NCBI GenBank assembly: GCA_964646205.1
Contig: CAZYAZ010000002.1
Coordinates: 104,922 to 168,921, forward strand
Direction: 5' to 3'
DNA length: 64,000 bases
From: UBA8437 sp964646205
Lineage (GTDB): Bacteria; Planctomycetota; Planctomycetia; Planctomycetales; Planctomycetaceae
How positions within the stretch are numbered: the stretch's first letter is position 1; each line of letters opens with the position of its first letter. Of the stretch, positions 45,690 to 53,951 are shown one piece after another. Position numbers and translations under genes: made by a program. The notes beneath the pieces were generated by a model. It saw only the letters and a program-made list of their open reading frames with translations. It was not told the origin of the DNA and ran no database searches.

Positions 45690-46928
45690 GTGGGTCGTCT
45701 GAACGTGCTGTCGACGGGAATGTTGGTCCTGCTGTTGGCCGGTGTGGCCGGGGCCGAGAACTGGGCGCGATTCCGGGGTCCTGATGGCAAGGGCATCAGC
45801 ACGCAGAAGGGCTTGCCGGTCACCTGGACCGACAAGGACTACAAGTGGAAGGTCGCCGTGCCCGGCCTGGGGCACTCGTCTCCTTGTGTCTGGGAGAATC
45901 ACATCTTCCTGACCTCGGCTCTCGACAAGGGAGCCACCCGGTTGGTGCTGGCTGTCGAAGCCGCGACCGGCAAGGTGTTGTGGACCGACAAGCTGGCCTC
46001 CAAGACCCACGAGAAGCATTCGCTGAACAGCTACGCGTCGGGGACGCCCGCCAGCGATGGCAAGCGGGTCTTCGTGTTGTTCTCCACCAACGAGGACACG
46101 GTCGTACGGGCCTATGATTTTGCGGGGAAGCGGTTGTGGCAGACCGATGTCGGCAAATTCTACAACCGGCATGGTCACGGCTGCGGCACCTCGCCAATTG
46201 TCTGGAAAGACACGGTGATCGTTGCCAGCCAGCACGATGGCCCGTCGGTGATCGCCGGTCTTGACGCTGCCACCGGAAAGATCCGCTGGCGTTCCGAGCG
46301 GAAGGTCAAGCTGACAGCCCACTCGACGCCGGTGATCTTGGAGCGCGAGGGCAAGCCGCCGCAGATGTTCACCAGCAACACCGGAGATGGCCTGGCCAGC
46401 TTCGATCCTCGCACCGGCAAGTTGCAGTGGCGCGCGAACCTGTTCACGTCGCGTGCGGTCAATTCGCCGGTGATCGCCGGCGACCAGGTGATGGCAATTA
46501 CCGGTGGTGGCGGCAGCGGCAAGCAACTGTTTTCGGTTCCTGTTGATCAGACAGGTGAGGTGACAGCCGAGAAGGTGGCCTGGACCAGCAATCGCAACCT
46601 GCCCTATGTCCCGACGCCGCTGGCGTTCGGCAAACACCTGTACTTCTGGTGCGACAACGGGGTGGTCAGTTGCCTGGAGGCCAAGACGGGCAAGGCGATC
46701 TGGACCGAACGCGTTGGCGGAAAGTTCTGGGCCAGCCCGATCTGTATCGACGGCAAGATCTACAACATCAGCGACAAGGGAGAGGCGGTTGTGATTGCCT
46801 CGGGCACCAAGTTCAAAGTGCTCGGCAAGTCCCAGGTTGGTGAGCAGGTCCACGGCACGCCGGCGGTTTCCGGGGGACGCATGTTCTTGCGGGGCTTTGA
46901 GCACCTGTACTGCCTGGAAGCCAAGTGA
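45690..46928 (+). CDS. Exported PQQ-type beta-propeller protein
   Basis: This 412-aa protein starts at GTG 45690, with GGAG at 45678-45681 eight bases upstream. The signal peptide LSTGMLVLLLAGVAGA precedes NWARFRGPDGKGIS, the usual opening of these propellers. Blade motifs are LVLAVEAATGKVLWT, LASFDPRTGKLQWRA and VSCLEAKTGKAIWTE. It is a paralog of 35114-36394. Probably periplasmic, with no visible catalytic site. A strong stem-loop lies 8 bp after the stop. Confidence 0.9.
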   Translation: MGRLNVLSTGMLVLLLAGVAGAENWARFRGPDGKGISTQKGLPVTWTDKDYKWKVAVPGLGHSSPCVWENHIFLTSALDKGATRLVLAVEAATGKVLWTDKLASKTHEKHSLNSYASGTPASDGKRVFVLFSTNEDTVVRAYDFAGKRLWQTDVGKFYNRHGHGCGTSPIVWKDTVIVASQHDGPSVIAGLDAATGKIRWRSERKVKLTAHSTPVILEREGKPPQMFTSNTGDGLASFDPRTGKLQWRANLFTSRAVNSPVIAGDQVMAITGGGGSGKQLFSVPVDQTGEVTAEKVAWTSNRNLPYVPTPLAFGKHLYFWCDNGVVSCLEAKTGKAIWTERVGGKFWASPICIDGKIYNISDKGEAVVIASGTKFKVLGKSQVGEQVHGTPAVSGGRMFLRGFEHLYCLEAK

Positions 46929-46936
46929 TCAAAATA

Positions 46937-46969
46937 CCGCCGCCGAATTCGCGAGAATTCTGGTGGCGG
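46937..46969. other. Long GNRA-capped stem-loop after the PQQ propeller gene
   Basis: CCGCCGCCGAATTC and GAATTC(T)GGTGGCGG form a 14-bp stem (one G-U pair, one bulged T) closed by a GCGA tetraloop. On the plus strand no T-run follows, so it is not a standard terminator for the propeller gene. On the minus strand TATTTT follows it, but no minus-strand gene is there. It could mark an mRNA 3' end. Confidence 0.5.
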
Positions 46970-47013
46970 CCCGGAGTGTTGATGCCGAAAGCCCCGGTGG
47001 CAGCAAATTGCTG

Positions 47014-47043
47014 CTGACCTGTTCGGGGCGGCTGTTCTACAAT
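47014..47043 (+). promoter_or_regulatory. Candidate sigma70-type promoter upstream of the TlpA-like gene
   Basis: CTGACC and TACAAT are separated by 18 bases, 60 bp before the ATG at 47103. The -10 box is one base from TATAAT. The -35 box matches 4 of 6 positions of TTGACA. The site lies downstream of the preceding gene's stem-loop. It is a by-eye call. Confidence 0.35.
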
Positions 47044-47102
47044 CCGCGACCCTGTTTGCCCGTGTGGCATCGGGATGGTCAGTGGATTGTGGAGTCAGAC
47101 CC

Positions 47103-49040
47103 ATGTCACATCGCCCACGCGTTGGCAGCCTGTTGTCTCGTGTTCTGCTTGCGGCAATTGCCGTGCTGTTTGGATCACGAATTGTTCTTGCCGCCGAACC
47201 GCCACAGCCGCAGTTCATGCTGGAGAAGTTCCAACCTCTTCAAGCTGATGTCGACTTCGAAAAACCCGAACCGGCTGACGTTGCCATGTGCCGCGTCCAG
47301 ATTGACCGGGGTCGCGGTCATACCGGCTGGAAAGTGCTGGGTCCGGCGGGACAGGTGCTGCGTCGATTTCTTGACACCAACGGCAACAACCTGGTCGACC
47401 AGTGGCGGTATTTCCAGAATGGCGTCGAGGTCTACCGCGATATCGACAGCAATCACAACGGCAAGGTGGACCAGGCCAGGTGGTTGAACATCGGGGGGTC
47501 CCGGTGGGGAATCGATTCGAACGAGGACGGCCGGATTGATTCGTGGAGGCGGATCTCGGCAGAAGAGACCAGTCGCGTGGCGGTGGAGGCCCTGTTGCGG
47601 AGGGATGTGTCGCTACTGCAAACGATCCTGATCACCGAGCAGGACACCCGGGCCCTGGGCCTGTCACAGAAAATGGCAACGGCATTGCTGGCAGCGGTAG
47701 ATGATCCCTCTACCCGGTTGAACAAGAGTCCTGCCCTGGCGGCCGGGACGCGCTGGATTCGATTTGATTGTTCGCAACCGGGGGTGATTCCCGCGGACGA
47801 GGGCAAGGCCGTGCGTGATCTGGAGGTCTACGAAAGTGCCCTGGCGATCGTCGATGCCGGAGGCAAGAGCGGCCTGATCCAGATTGGCGAACTGGTCAAG
47901 GTGGGACAGGTCTGGAAGTTGACCTCGATACCGGTTCCGCTGGCCGGTGACACGGTCCAGGTGACCGCCGGTGGCGTGTTGTTACAACCGGCCGCACCGA
48001 GTGTTGCGGTGACCACGCCGGGTGTCACACCAAAAATGCAGAAATTGCTCGACCAATTGCGAGAACTCGACAGTTCTCCCCCGACGGCCGCCACTCCTGC
48101 CGCGTTGTCGAGTTACCATTCTCGTCGCAGCGACGTCCTGGGTGGCTTGAGCGTGGCGGCGGCGACGGCTTCGGAACGGGATCAGTGGTCCAGGCAATTG
48201 ATCGACAGCCTGGTGTCGTTGGTGCAGTCCGGAACATGGCCCGAGGCGCTGCAACGATTGGCGGCCGAGGAGACCCGGTTGAAACGAAGTGATCCGAAAG
48301 GTGCGATGGTTCCGTTTACTGCCTATCGACACCTGCTGGCACGCCACCATCTGTTGATGGCGAATGCGACCGAGCAGGCCGCCCAATTGAAAGTTCAGCA
48401 GCGGTGGCTGGCCGACCTGGAGGTGTTCATCACCAACTATCCCCAGGCCGAGGACACTCCCGAGGCGATCTGGCACCTGGGGACGGCGAATGAATTTGCC
48501 GCCCGGGTCGACGGAGCCAAGACCTGGTACACGAAGTTGGCGCGTCAATACGGACGGACTCCGGCCGGTGAGCGAGCAGCCGGAGCGCTGTTGAGATTGG
48601 ACCTGAAGGGCAAGCCACTGGTTGTTTCCGGAAAGAGCCTGGGCAAGACCACCGTTCGCAGCGATGCCTATCGCGGCAAGGTCCTGCTGATGGTGTACTG
48701 GGCCACCTGGTGCAAGCCATGCACCGAGGAACTGCCGGGGTTGCAGGCGTTGTATGCTCAGTACCGGGCGGGTGGTTTTGAGATTCTCGGCGTCAATCTC
48801 GACCTGGACAGCAAACCCGTCCCGGCTTACATCGCGGCGAATCGCATCACCTGGGCCACGCTGCATGAACCCGGTGGCCTCGACAGTCGCCTGGCCCGGC
48901 AACTCGGGATTCTCTCGTTGCCGACCATGGTGCTGGTCGATAGACGTGGAAACGTGATCAGCACCGAGATGACCCTGGCGGACCTGAAAACCGAGTTGCC
49001 CAAGTTGATGAAAACAGCCGCCAGTGCTGTGACACCCTGA
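47103..49040 (+). CDS. Exported TlpA-like thioredoxin with EF-hand-like and helical regions
   Basis: This 645-aa protein has a signal peptide (LLSRVLLAAIAVLFGSRIVLA). Near the N-terminus are calcium-loop-like segments (DTNGNNLVDQW, DIDSNHNGKVDQ, DSNEDGRIDSW). A long helical middle follows (to about residue 500), including TPR-like sequence (YHSRRSDVLGGLSVAAAT). The C-terminal thioredoxin domain has the Cys pair WATWCKPC (Cys537, Cys540), ILGVNLD and LSLPTMVLVDRRGN with the cis-Pro. It is a periplasmic thiol reductant or oxidant. Unlike the two redox-type selenoproteins, both active-site residues are ordinary Cys. MASGWS at 47064 is an alternative start. Confidence 0.85.
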   Translation: MSHRPRVGSLLSRVLLAAIAVLFGSRIVLAAEPPQPQFMLEKFQPLQADVDFEKPEPADVAMCRVQIDRGRGHTGWKVLGPAGQVLRRFLDTNGNNLVDQWRYFQNGVEVYRDIDSNHNGKVDQARWLNIGGSRWGIDSNEDGRIDSWRRISAEETSRVAVEALLRRDVSLLQTILITEQDTRALGLSQKMATALLAAVDDPSTRLNKSPALAAGTRWIRFDCSQPGVIPADEGKAVRDLEVYESALAIVDAGGKSGLIQIGELVKVGQVWKLTSIPVPLAGDTVQVTAGGVLLQPAAPSVAVTTPGVTPKMQKLLDQLRELDSSPPTAATPAALSSYHSRRSDVLGGLSVAAATASERDQWSRQLIDSLVSLVQSGTWPEALQRLAAEETRLKRSDPKGAMVPFTAYRHLLARHHLLMANATEQAAQLKVQQRWLADLEVFITNYPQAEDTPEAIWHLGTANEFAARVDGAKTWYTKLARQYGRTPAGERAAGALLRLDLKGKPLVVSGKSLGKTTVRSDAYRGKVLLMVYWATWCKPCTEELPGLQALYAQYRAGGFEILGVNLDLDSKPVPAYIAANRITWATLHEPGGLDSRLARQLGILSLPTMVLVDRRGNVISTEMTLADLKTELPKLMKTAASAVTP

Positions 49041-49093
49041 ACTCGCCCGGGTGTTTCTTTACTCCACGACCCCCCGTCTACAGAATAAATGCC

Positions 49094-50338
49094 ATGGCGA
49101 CACCGGGAATCCTGAAGGGCATCGAGAACTCGGTGCGTGGCGCGGTGAAACGGGCGGTGATCAATCATCATCGTCGTGGCGACACCGTGTTGTTCAGTGA
49201 CACGACGCTGCGTGACGGCGAGCAGATGCCCGGCGCCACACTCGAACCCCACGAGAAGTTGCAGATTGCCCGGGCACTCGAGGCCGCCGGCGTTCATTCG
49301 CTGGACGCGGGATTTCCCGCATCCTCGCAGGCCGACATCGAGGCGATCCGCCTGATGATCGGTGAAATCAAGGGGCCGGTTCTGACGGCATTGTGCCGTA
49401 CGGTTCGAGGTGACATCGATGCGGCCGAAGAGGCCCTGTCGGACAACCCGCGTCACAAGCGGGGCGTCAGCCTGTTCTGTGGCACCAGTCCGCTGCACCG
49501 CGAGCACAAGTTGCGGAAGGAGCGGTCGGAGGTTCTTGAACTGGTCACCGACACGGTGGGATACGCCAGTAGCAAGTTTGACATCGTGGCGTTTAGCCCC
49601 GAGGACGCCAGCCGGACGGAGCCCGAGTTCCTGGTGGAATGCTACACGGCTGCGATCGAAGCGGGAGCCACCACGATCGGCTTCCCGGACACCGTTGGTG
49701 TGATGACACCGGAAAAGGTTCGGGAGATCATTCGTTACATCCAGGACAACGTGGCGAATCTTGACCGGGCCCTGCTGGCGGTCCATTTTCACAATGATCT
49801 CGGGCTGGCGGTCGCGAACACCCTCGCCGGTGTGCAGGAGGGGGCCAACGTGATCCAGTGCACGATCAACGGCATTGGTGAACGGGCCGGCAACGCGTCG
49901 CTGGAAGAGGTGGCCATGGCCTTGCACCTCAACCAGGAACAGTACGGCGTCAAGATGAAGATCGATACGACCAAGCTGTACGACCTGACACAGCTGGTTG
50001 CCGAGTTGACCGGTATCGGCCTCTCGCCGATGAAGCCTGTCGGCGGCGACAACATTTTTGCCACCGAGGCGGGGATTCACCAGGATGGCCTGTTGAAGAA
50101 CCCCGACACCTACTTGCCCTATCGACCCGAGGCGATTGGCGCGAAGGGAATCCGGCTGGTACTGGGCCGGCACAGTGGGCGGCGGGCCGTCGCTCACCGG
50201 TTGCAGGAACTGGGCATGGAATTGTCCGACGAGCAGGTGCTGGAAGTGCTCGACGGGATCAAGGAGGTTCCCAAGGGTGTCTCGATCGATGACGAGTTGC
50301 TCGGGCAGGTCGCCCGCCGCGTGACCGGTACGACGTAG
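49094..50338 (+). CDS. leuA: 2-isopropylmalate synthase-like enzyme lacking the regulatory domain
   Basis: This 414-aa HMGL-like TIM-barrel protein has FSDTTLRDGEQMPG (metal Asp36 and Arg40), HFHNDLGLAVANTLAGV with the metal His pair, and NGIGERAGNASLEEV, all signatures of the IPMS/homocitrate synthase group. GGDNIFATEAGIHQDG is also conserved. It ends after GVSIDDELLGQVARRV without the C-terminal LeuA allosteric domain (the full-length enzyme is about 510-520 aa), so leucine feedback control is absent. It condenses acetyl-CoA with a 2-oxoacid. Homocitrate or citramalate synthase activity cannot be excluded, so the symbol is tentative. Confidence 0.8.
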   Translation: MATPGILKGIENSVRGAVKRAVINHHRRGDTVLFSDTTLRDGEQMPGATLEPHEKLQIARALEAAGVHSLDAGFPASSQADIEAIRLMIGEIKGPVLTALCRTVRGDIDAAEEALSDNPRHKRGVSLFCGTSPLHREHKLRKERSEVLELVTDTVGYASSKFDIVAFSPEDASRTEPEFLVECYTAAIEAGATTIGFPDTVGVMTPEKVREIIRYIQDNVANLDRALLAVHFHNDLGLAVANTLAGVQEGANVIQCTINGIGERAGNASLEEVAMALHLNQEQYGVKMKIDTTKLYDLTQLVAELTGIGLSPMKPVGGDNIFATEAGIHQDGLLKNPDTYLPYRPEAIGAKGIRLVLGRHSGRRAVAHRLQELGMELSDEQVLEVLDGIKEVPKGVSIDDELLGQVARRVTGTT

Positions 50339-50366
50339 TCGTCGTCGGACCGTCGGTGGAAACGAC

Positions 50367-51626
50367 TCAGGCCAGGATCTCGGAAATCGGCTTTCCGCCG
50401 TCGACGATTTTCAGCGGGCGGCCACCGGGTGTGTAGAGTTCCTTGTCGGCGTCAATCTTCATGGCGTGACAAATGGTCTGGAACAGGTCCTCGACCGAGA
50501 CGGCCCGGTCGACCAGTTCCTGCCCGTTGGCGCTGGTCTTGCCGACGACGCGGCCACCCTGGATTCCGGCACCGGCGAGCAACAGGTTGAAGTTGCGAGC
50601 CCAGTGGTCTCGACCCGGCGCGGGCGTCTTGCTGTTGATTTTCGGTGTCCGTCCGAATTCTCCGGCGACGATCACGAGCGTCCGCTCCAGCAGGCCACGT
50701 TGTTTCAGGTCTCCCAGCAGCGCGGCGACTCCGCGGTCCACTTCACCGGCGGCCGGCTTGATGCGGGTGAACAGGCGGTTGTGCATGTCCCAGCCGCCCT
50801 TGCTGACCTCGACAAATGGCACACCCGATTCGATCAATCGACGTGCCACCAGCAATCCCTGTCCAAACCGGTTCTTGCCATAGGCCTGTTGCCGGGCAGC
50901 GGGTTCTCCGTCGAGCTTGAAGGACTTGAGCTTGGGCGAGGTCATCAGGCGTCGTGCCCGTTCGTACAACACGCGATGCTCTTCGACCAGCGCTGCTGCT
51001 CCTGCCGCCGAGAGGTCGGCGTCCTGGGCCTTGAGCAATGCGAGGCGTCGTGAAACACGAGGCGAGGTGACAGCGGTTGCGGCGTTGGCGGGAAGTTGGC
51101 CGGCCCGGTTGATGACAAAGGGAGCCACGTTGACCCCAAGGAAGCCACTGCTGAGTGTCTTGCCGATGCTGACAAAGTTGGGGAGATCGGAATTGACGTC
51201 GCCCAGTTCGCCGGCGACGACGGATCCAATGTTCGGATGTTTTTCGGGGGTGCCCATTCGGCGGCCGGTGTGCAGGTGGTAGGTGCCGCGCGCGTGTGCG
51301 GCTTCCCTGCCGACCATCGAGCGGATGATGGCAACCTGTCGAAGTGCCTTGGCCATTCTTGGCCAGTGCTCGGCGATGGAAACACCTGGCAGGGCCGTCT
51401 TGATCGCCTTGGTCTCACCGCCATTGGTGGTGCCCGGCTTGGGGTCCCAGGTTTCCATCTGGCTGGGAGCTCCGCCCAGCCAGACCAGGATGCATGACCG
51501 TTGCTGACGCTTGAGTTGTTCGGCGTGTAGGCCCAGTGGCGCCAGCAACGAGGCAATCGAGAGACCCAGGGCGTGGCGACGTGTGACCGGAATGTCCGGT
51601 GAACACTGTTGACGAGAGGAGGTCAT
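50367..51626 (-). CDS. DUF1501 protein with Tat signal
   Basis: This 419-aa protein of the DUF1501 (sulfatase/alkaline-phosphatase-fold-like) family starts with a twin-arginine signal VTRRHALGLSIASLL and then CILVWLGGAPSQMETWDPKP. RSMVGREAAHARGTYHLHTG and FGRTPKINSKTPAPGRDHWA are typical. The family is widespread in Planctomycetota and nearly always sits beside DUF1549/DUF1553 proteins, as here (25 bp downstream of it, same strand). Its biochemical role is unproven. Exported by prediction. Confidence 0.92.
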   Translation of the reverse strand: MTSSRQQCSPDIPVTRRHALGLSIASLLAPLGLHAEQLKRQQRSCILVWLGGAPSQMETWDPKPGTTNGGETKAIKTALPGVSIAEHWPRMAKALRQVAIIRSMVGREAAHARGTYHLHTGRRMGTPEKHPNIGSVVAGELGDVNSDLPNFVSIGKTLSSGFLGVNVAPFVINRAGQLPANAATAVTSPRVSRRLALLKAQDADLSAAGAAALVEEHRVLYERARRLMTSPKLKSFKLDGEPAARQQAYGKNRFGQGLLVARRLIESGVPFVEVSKGGWDMHNRLFTRIKPAAGEVDRGVAALLGDLKQRGLLERTLVIVAGEFGRTPKINSKTPAPGRDHWARNFNLLLAGAGIQGGRVVGKTSANGQELVDRAVSVEDLFQTICHAMKIDADKELYTPGGRPLKIVDGGKPISEILA

Positions 51627-51651
51627 GGCAGGCTCCGGGTGGTCCGCTGGT

Positions 51652-53271
51652 TCAACGCTTGGTGAGAAACTCGGTCGAGTTGACCAGAACCCACAGTAGA
51701 TCCTCGACGGCTTCGGTCCGGTTGGTCACGTCCCGGAGATGTTTCAGGCCGCGGGCGAATTCGCTGTCGGTGGGCTGGCGAGCGAGGACGGCGAGATAGA
51801 GTTGAGCGAGCAGGGGGCGGGGTTGCTTGATGGTCAGCAACCGCTTGGTGAGCCGGCCCGTGTTGAGTTTTTTCTGCAGGACCGGGTTGTTCATCAGGAA
51901 CAGGGCCTGCTGGATGGTTCCTTCGAGATCTCTCTGGGGAATGGACGGGTCCTGCCGGAATTCCCGATCGACGGCCTGGCCGATGCTCCGGTCGGCTCCG
52001 GTCAGCCGCAACACGCTGGCCTTGACCTGGTCGGAGTTCAGGCGGATGGGACGCACGGCGGTGAACAATTCCTCGTCCTGGTCGATCGTTTGGATGTCAC
52101 GCTGGTAGGCTCGCGAGTTCATCAGCAGGCGGAAGACCCACCTGGGATCGAACTTGCGATAGCGAAATACGGCTGCGATGCGGTTGACCACCGAGGGATG
52201 CAGGCACTCCTGGTCGGGTCCCAGGCTGTCGACCGCGTAAAAGCCGTCGCCGATCAGTTCGTTCCAGATCCGGTTCACGAACGAACGGGCGAACCAGTAG
52301 TTGTCCTGGTTGTAGACCAGGTAGGCGGCGATGGCGACACGCCGTTGATGGGTGGTCAGCTTGATGGGAGGCTGCTCGCCCAGGAGAAACTTCGGTGTCA
52401 TCTCGGTCTTCTTTGATGACGTGTCGAGGCTGGGCATGTAGTACTTGCCCCGCGAGAAGAACGCGGCGAGTTCATGGAACTGCTCCCGCTTCCACGAATC
52501 GAAGGGATGGTCATGACATTCGGCGCACTGGATGCTGATCCCCATGAACAGCCGCGCGGTCTGGGCGGCCAGTAACGGCGGCTTGTTTTCGAAGGCAAGG
52601 ACGAAGTTGTTCGGCCCTGTCTTCTGGCTCCAGTCGTCTTTCTGGTCCTTCTTCTTTTTGTCGCGGATCGGCATGGCAGAGACCAACTCGGCGACGATCG
52701 CGTCCCACGAGGCTCCCTTCTTGAACTGCGCGGCCAGCCAGTCTTCCAGCGCCTTGGGATTGGTGCGGTTCTTGTTTGCCGTCGCCTCGAAGAAGATCAC
52801 GTTCTTCCAGTACCGTGCCCATTTCCTCGCGTAGGCATCTGTGCTCAACAGGCGATCGATTAGCCGGGCACGTTTTGACGAGGTGTCATCGGCAACGAAT
52901 TCGCGAACTTCCCTGGCCAGGGGCGGGCGACCGACAAGATCAAAATGCACGCGGCGGACGAATCGTTCGTCGTCAATCAACCCGGCAAAGGATCGGTCAC
53001 GACCGACACGGTACTCGAGTGAACGATCGAGATCCGCGGAGGTGTACCGGAGGTTGCTCCCGGCGCGTCGGACCGGCATTGAATCGCGGATGGCGGCCAG
53101 GAATTTCTGCTTGTCGGCGGGGGTCTTCAGTGGCGGCAGCTTGGGTGTCTTGGAGGCTGCTTTTTTCTTGGCCACCGGGCGCCGCTTGGCACCCTTCTTG
53201 TTTTGTGCCTCCACGGTCGTCGAAGCCAGGGAGGTCAAGGCGCACAGGCACAGGGTCAACAGGCGGGCCAT
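51652..53271 (-). CDS. DUF1549/DUF1553 protein (short form)
   Basis: This 539-aa protein has a signal peptide (LLTLCLCALTSLASTTVEA) and a Lys/Arg-rich linker (KKGAKRRPVAKKKAASK). The DUF1549 part runs from FVRRVHFDLVGRPPLA to IQCAECHDHPFDSWKREQFH, which contains a Cys-x2-Cys-His heme-c-like or metal motif (CAECH). The DUF1553 part follows, including LVYNQDNYWFARSFVNRIWNE. It is much shorter than the usual 700-1000 aa proteins, which also carry separate cytochrome c domains. It lies just upstream of the DUF1501 gene, the standard planctomycete pair. Confidence 0.9.
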   Translation of the reverse strand: MARLLTLCLCALTSLASTTVEAQNKKGAKRRPVAKKKAASKTPKLPPLKTPADKQKFLAAIRDSMPVRRAGSNLRYTSADLDRSLEYRVGRDRSFAGLIDDERFVRRVHFDLVGRPPLAREVREFVADDTSSKRARLIDRLLSTDAYARKWARYWKNVIFFEATANKNRTNPKALEDWLAAQFKKGASWDAIVAELVSAMPIRDKKKKDQKDDWSQKTGPNNFVLAFENKPPLLAAQTARLFMGISIQCAECHDHPFDSWKREQFHELAAFFSRGKYYMPSLDTSSKKTEMTPKFLLGEQPPIKLTTHQRRVAIAAYLVYNQDNYWFARSFVNRIWNELIGDGFYAVDSLGPDQECLHPSVVNRIAAVFRYRKFDPRWVFRLLMNSRAYQRDIQTIDQDEELFTAVRPIRLNSDQVKASVLRLTGADRSIGQAVDREFRQDPSIPQRDLEGTIQQALFLMNNPVLQKKLNTGRLTKRLLTIKQPRPLLAQLYLAVLARQPTDSEFARGLKHLRDVTNRTEAVEDLLWVLVNSTEFLTKR

Positions 53272-53438
53272 GCCGGGGGTGTTCCGAGAGAAGGATGTGA
53301 AGCGAGAGAGGGAGTCCGCTGGTCGTTAGCTCGATTTTACGGGCAGGAATTCCAGATTGACAAGACCGGGAGAGGGCTTGTTTCGACGAGACGGGCATGC
53401 GCTACTGCGTGGGCAGGGATCCGACAGGTGCCAGTGAT

Positions 53439-53951
53439 ATGCCGTATGACAACCCCGCGGAATTGTTCGACGTGGTCGACGTTGAGGACCGCGTGGTCGG
53501 GCAGGCGACTCGCAGCGAGGTTCACGCTCGGGGATTGCTTCACCGCGCCTCTCACGTGTTTGTCTTCAATTCCGGTGGACAGCTGCTGCTCCAACAACGG
53601 TCCGCCACCAAGGATGCGCATCCGTTGTGCTGGACCTCCTCGTGCTCGGGTCATCTGGACGCTGGTGAAACCTACGAGATTGCCGCGGTTCGCGAACTGA
53701 AGGAGGAGATCGGGCTGGAAGCCGATGTCGAATTCCTGGTCAAGCTTCCGGCCGGTCCGGAGACCTCCAACGAGCACACCGCGTTGTTTCGTACAACCTC
53801 TGATGACACCCCGAGTCCGGATCCGATCGAGGTGGCGGATCTGCAGTGGGCGGACGTGGATCAGTGGTACCGGATACTGGCTGATGATCCGGAACGGTTT
53901 GATCCGCCGTTTCGTGAACTGCTCACCTGGTTTGTAGAAACCGCCCGCTAG
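53439..53951 (+). CDS. Nudix hydrolase (YfcD / isopentenyl-diphosphate isomerase-like)
   Basis: This 170-aa protein starts FDVVDVEDRVVGQATRSEVH, as YfcD-type Nudix proteins do. It carries a full Nudix box (GHLDAGETYEIAAVRELKEEIGL). LLHRASHVFVFN and LLLQQRSATKDAHPLCWTSS are close to type I isopentenyl-diphosphate isomerase. It hydrolyses a nucleoside-diphosphate-linked compound, or possibly isomerises IPP. The start at MPYDNPAE is preferred on length; an ATG at 53397 would add 14 residues. It overlaps the MBL gene tail-to-tail by 4 bp. Confidence 0.9.
   Translation: MPYDNPAELFDVVDVEDRVVGQATRSEVHARGLLHRASHVFVFNSGGQLLLQQRSATKDAHPLCWTSSCSGHLDAGETYEIAAVRELKEEIGLEADVEFLVKLPAGPETSNEHTALFRTTSDDTPSPDPIEVADLQWADVDQWYRILADDPERFDPPFRELLTWFVETAR

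Noticed and set aside
44262..46904. Very long minus-strand open frame opposite the DgoD-like and PQQ genes
   Set aside because: Same reason: it is antisense to two well-supported genes, with no motifs of its own.
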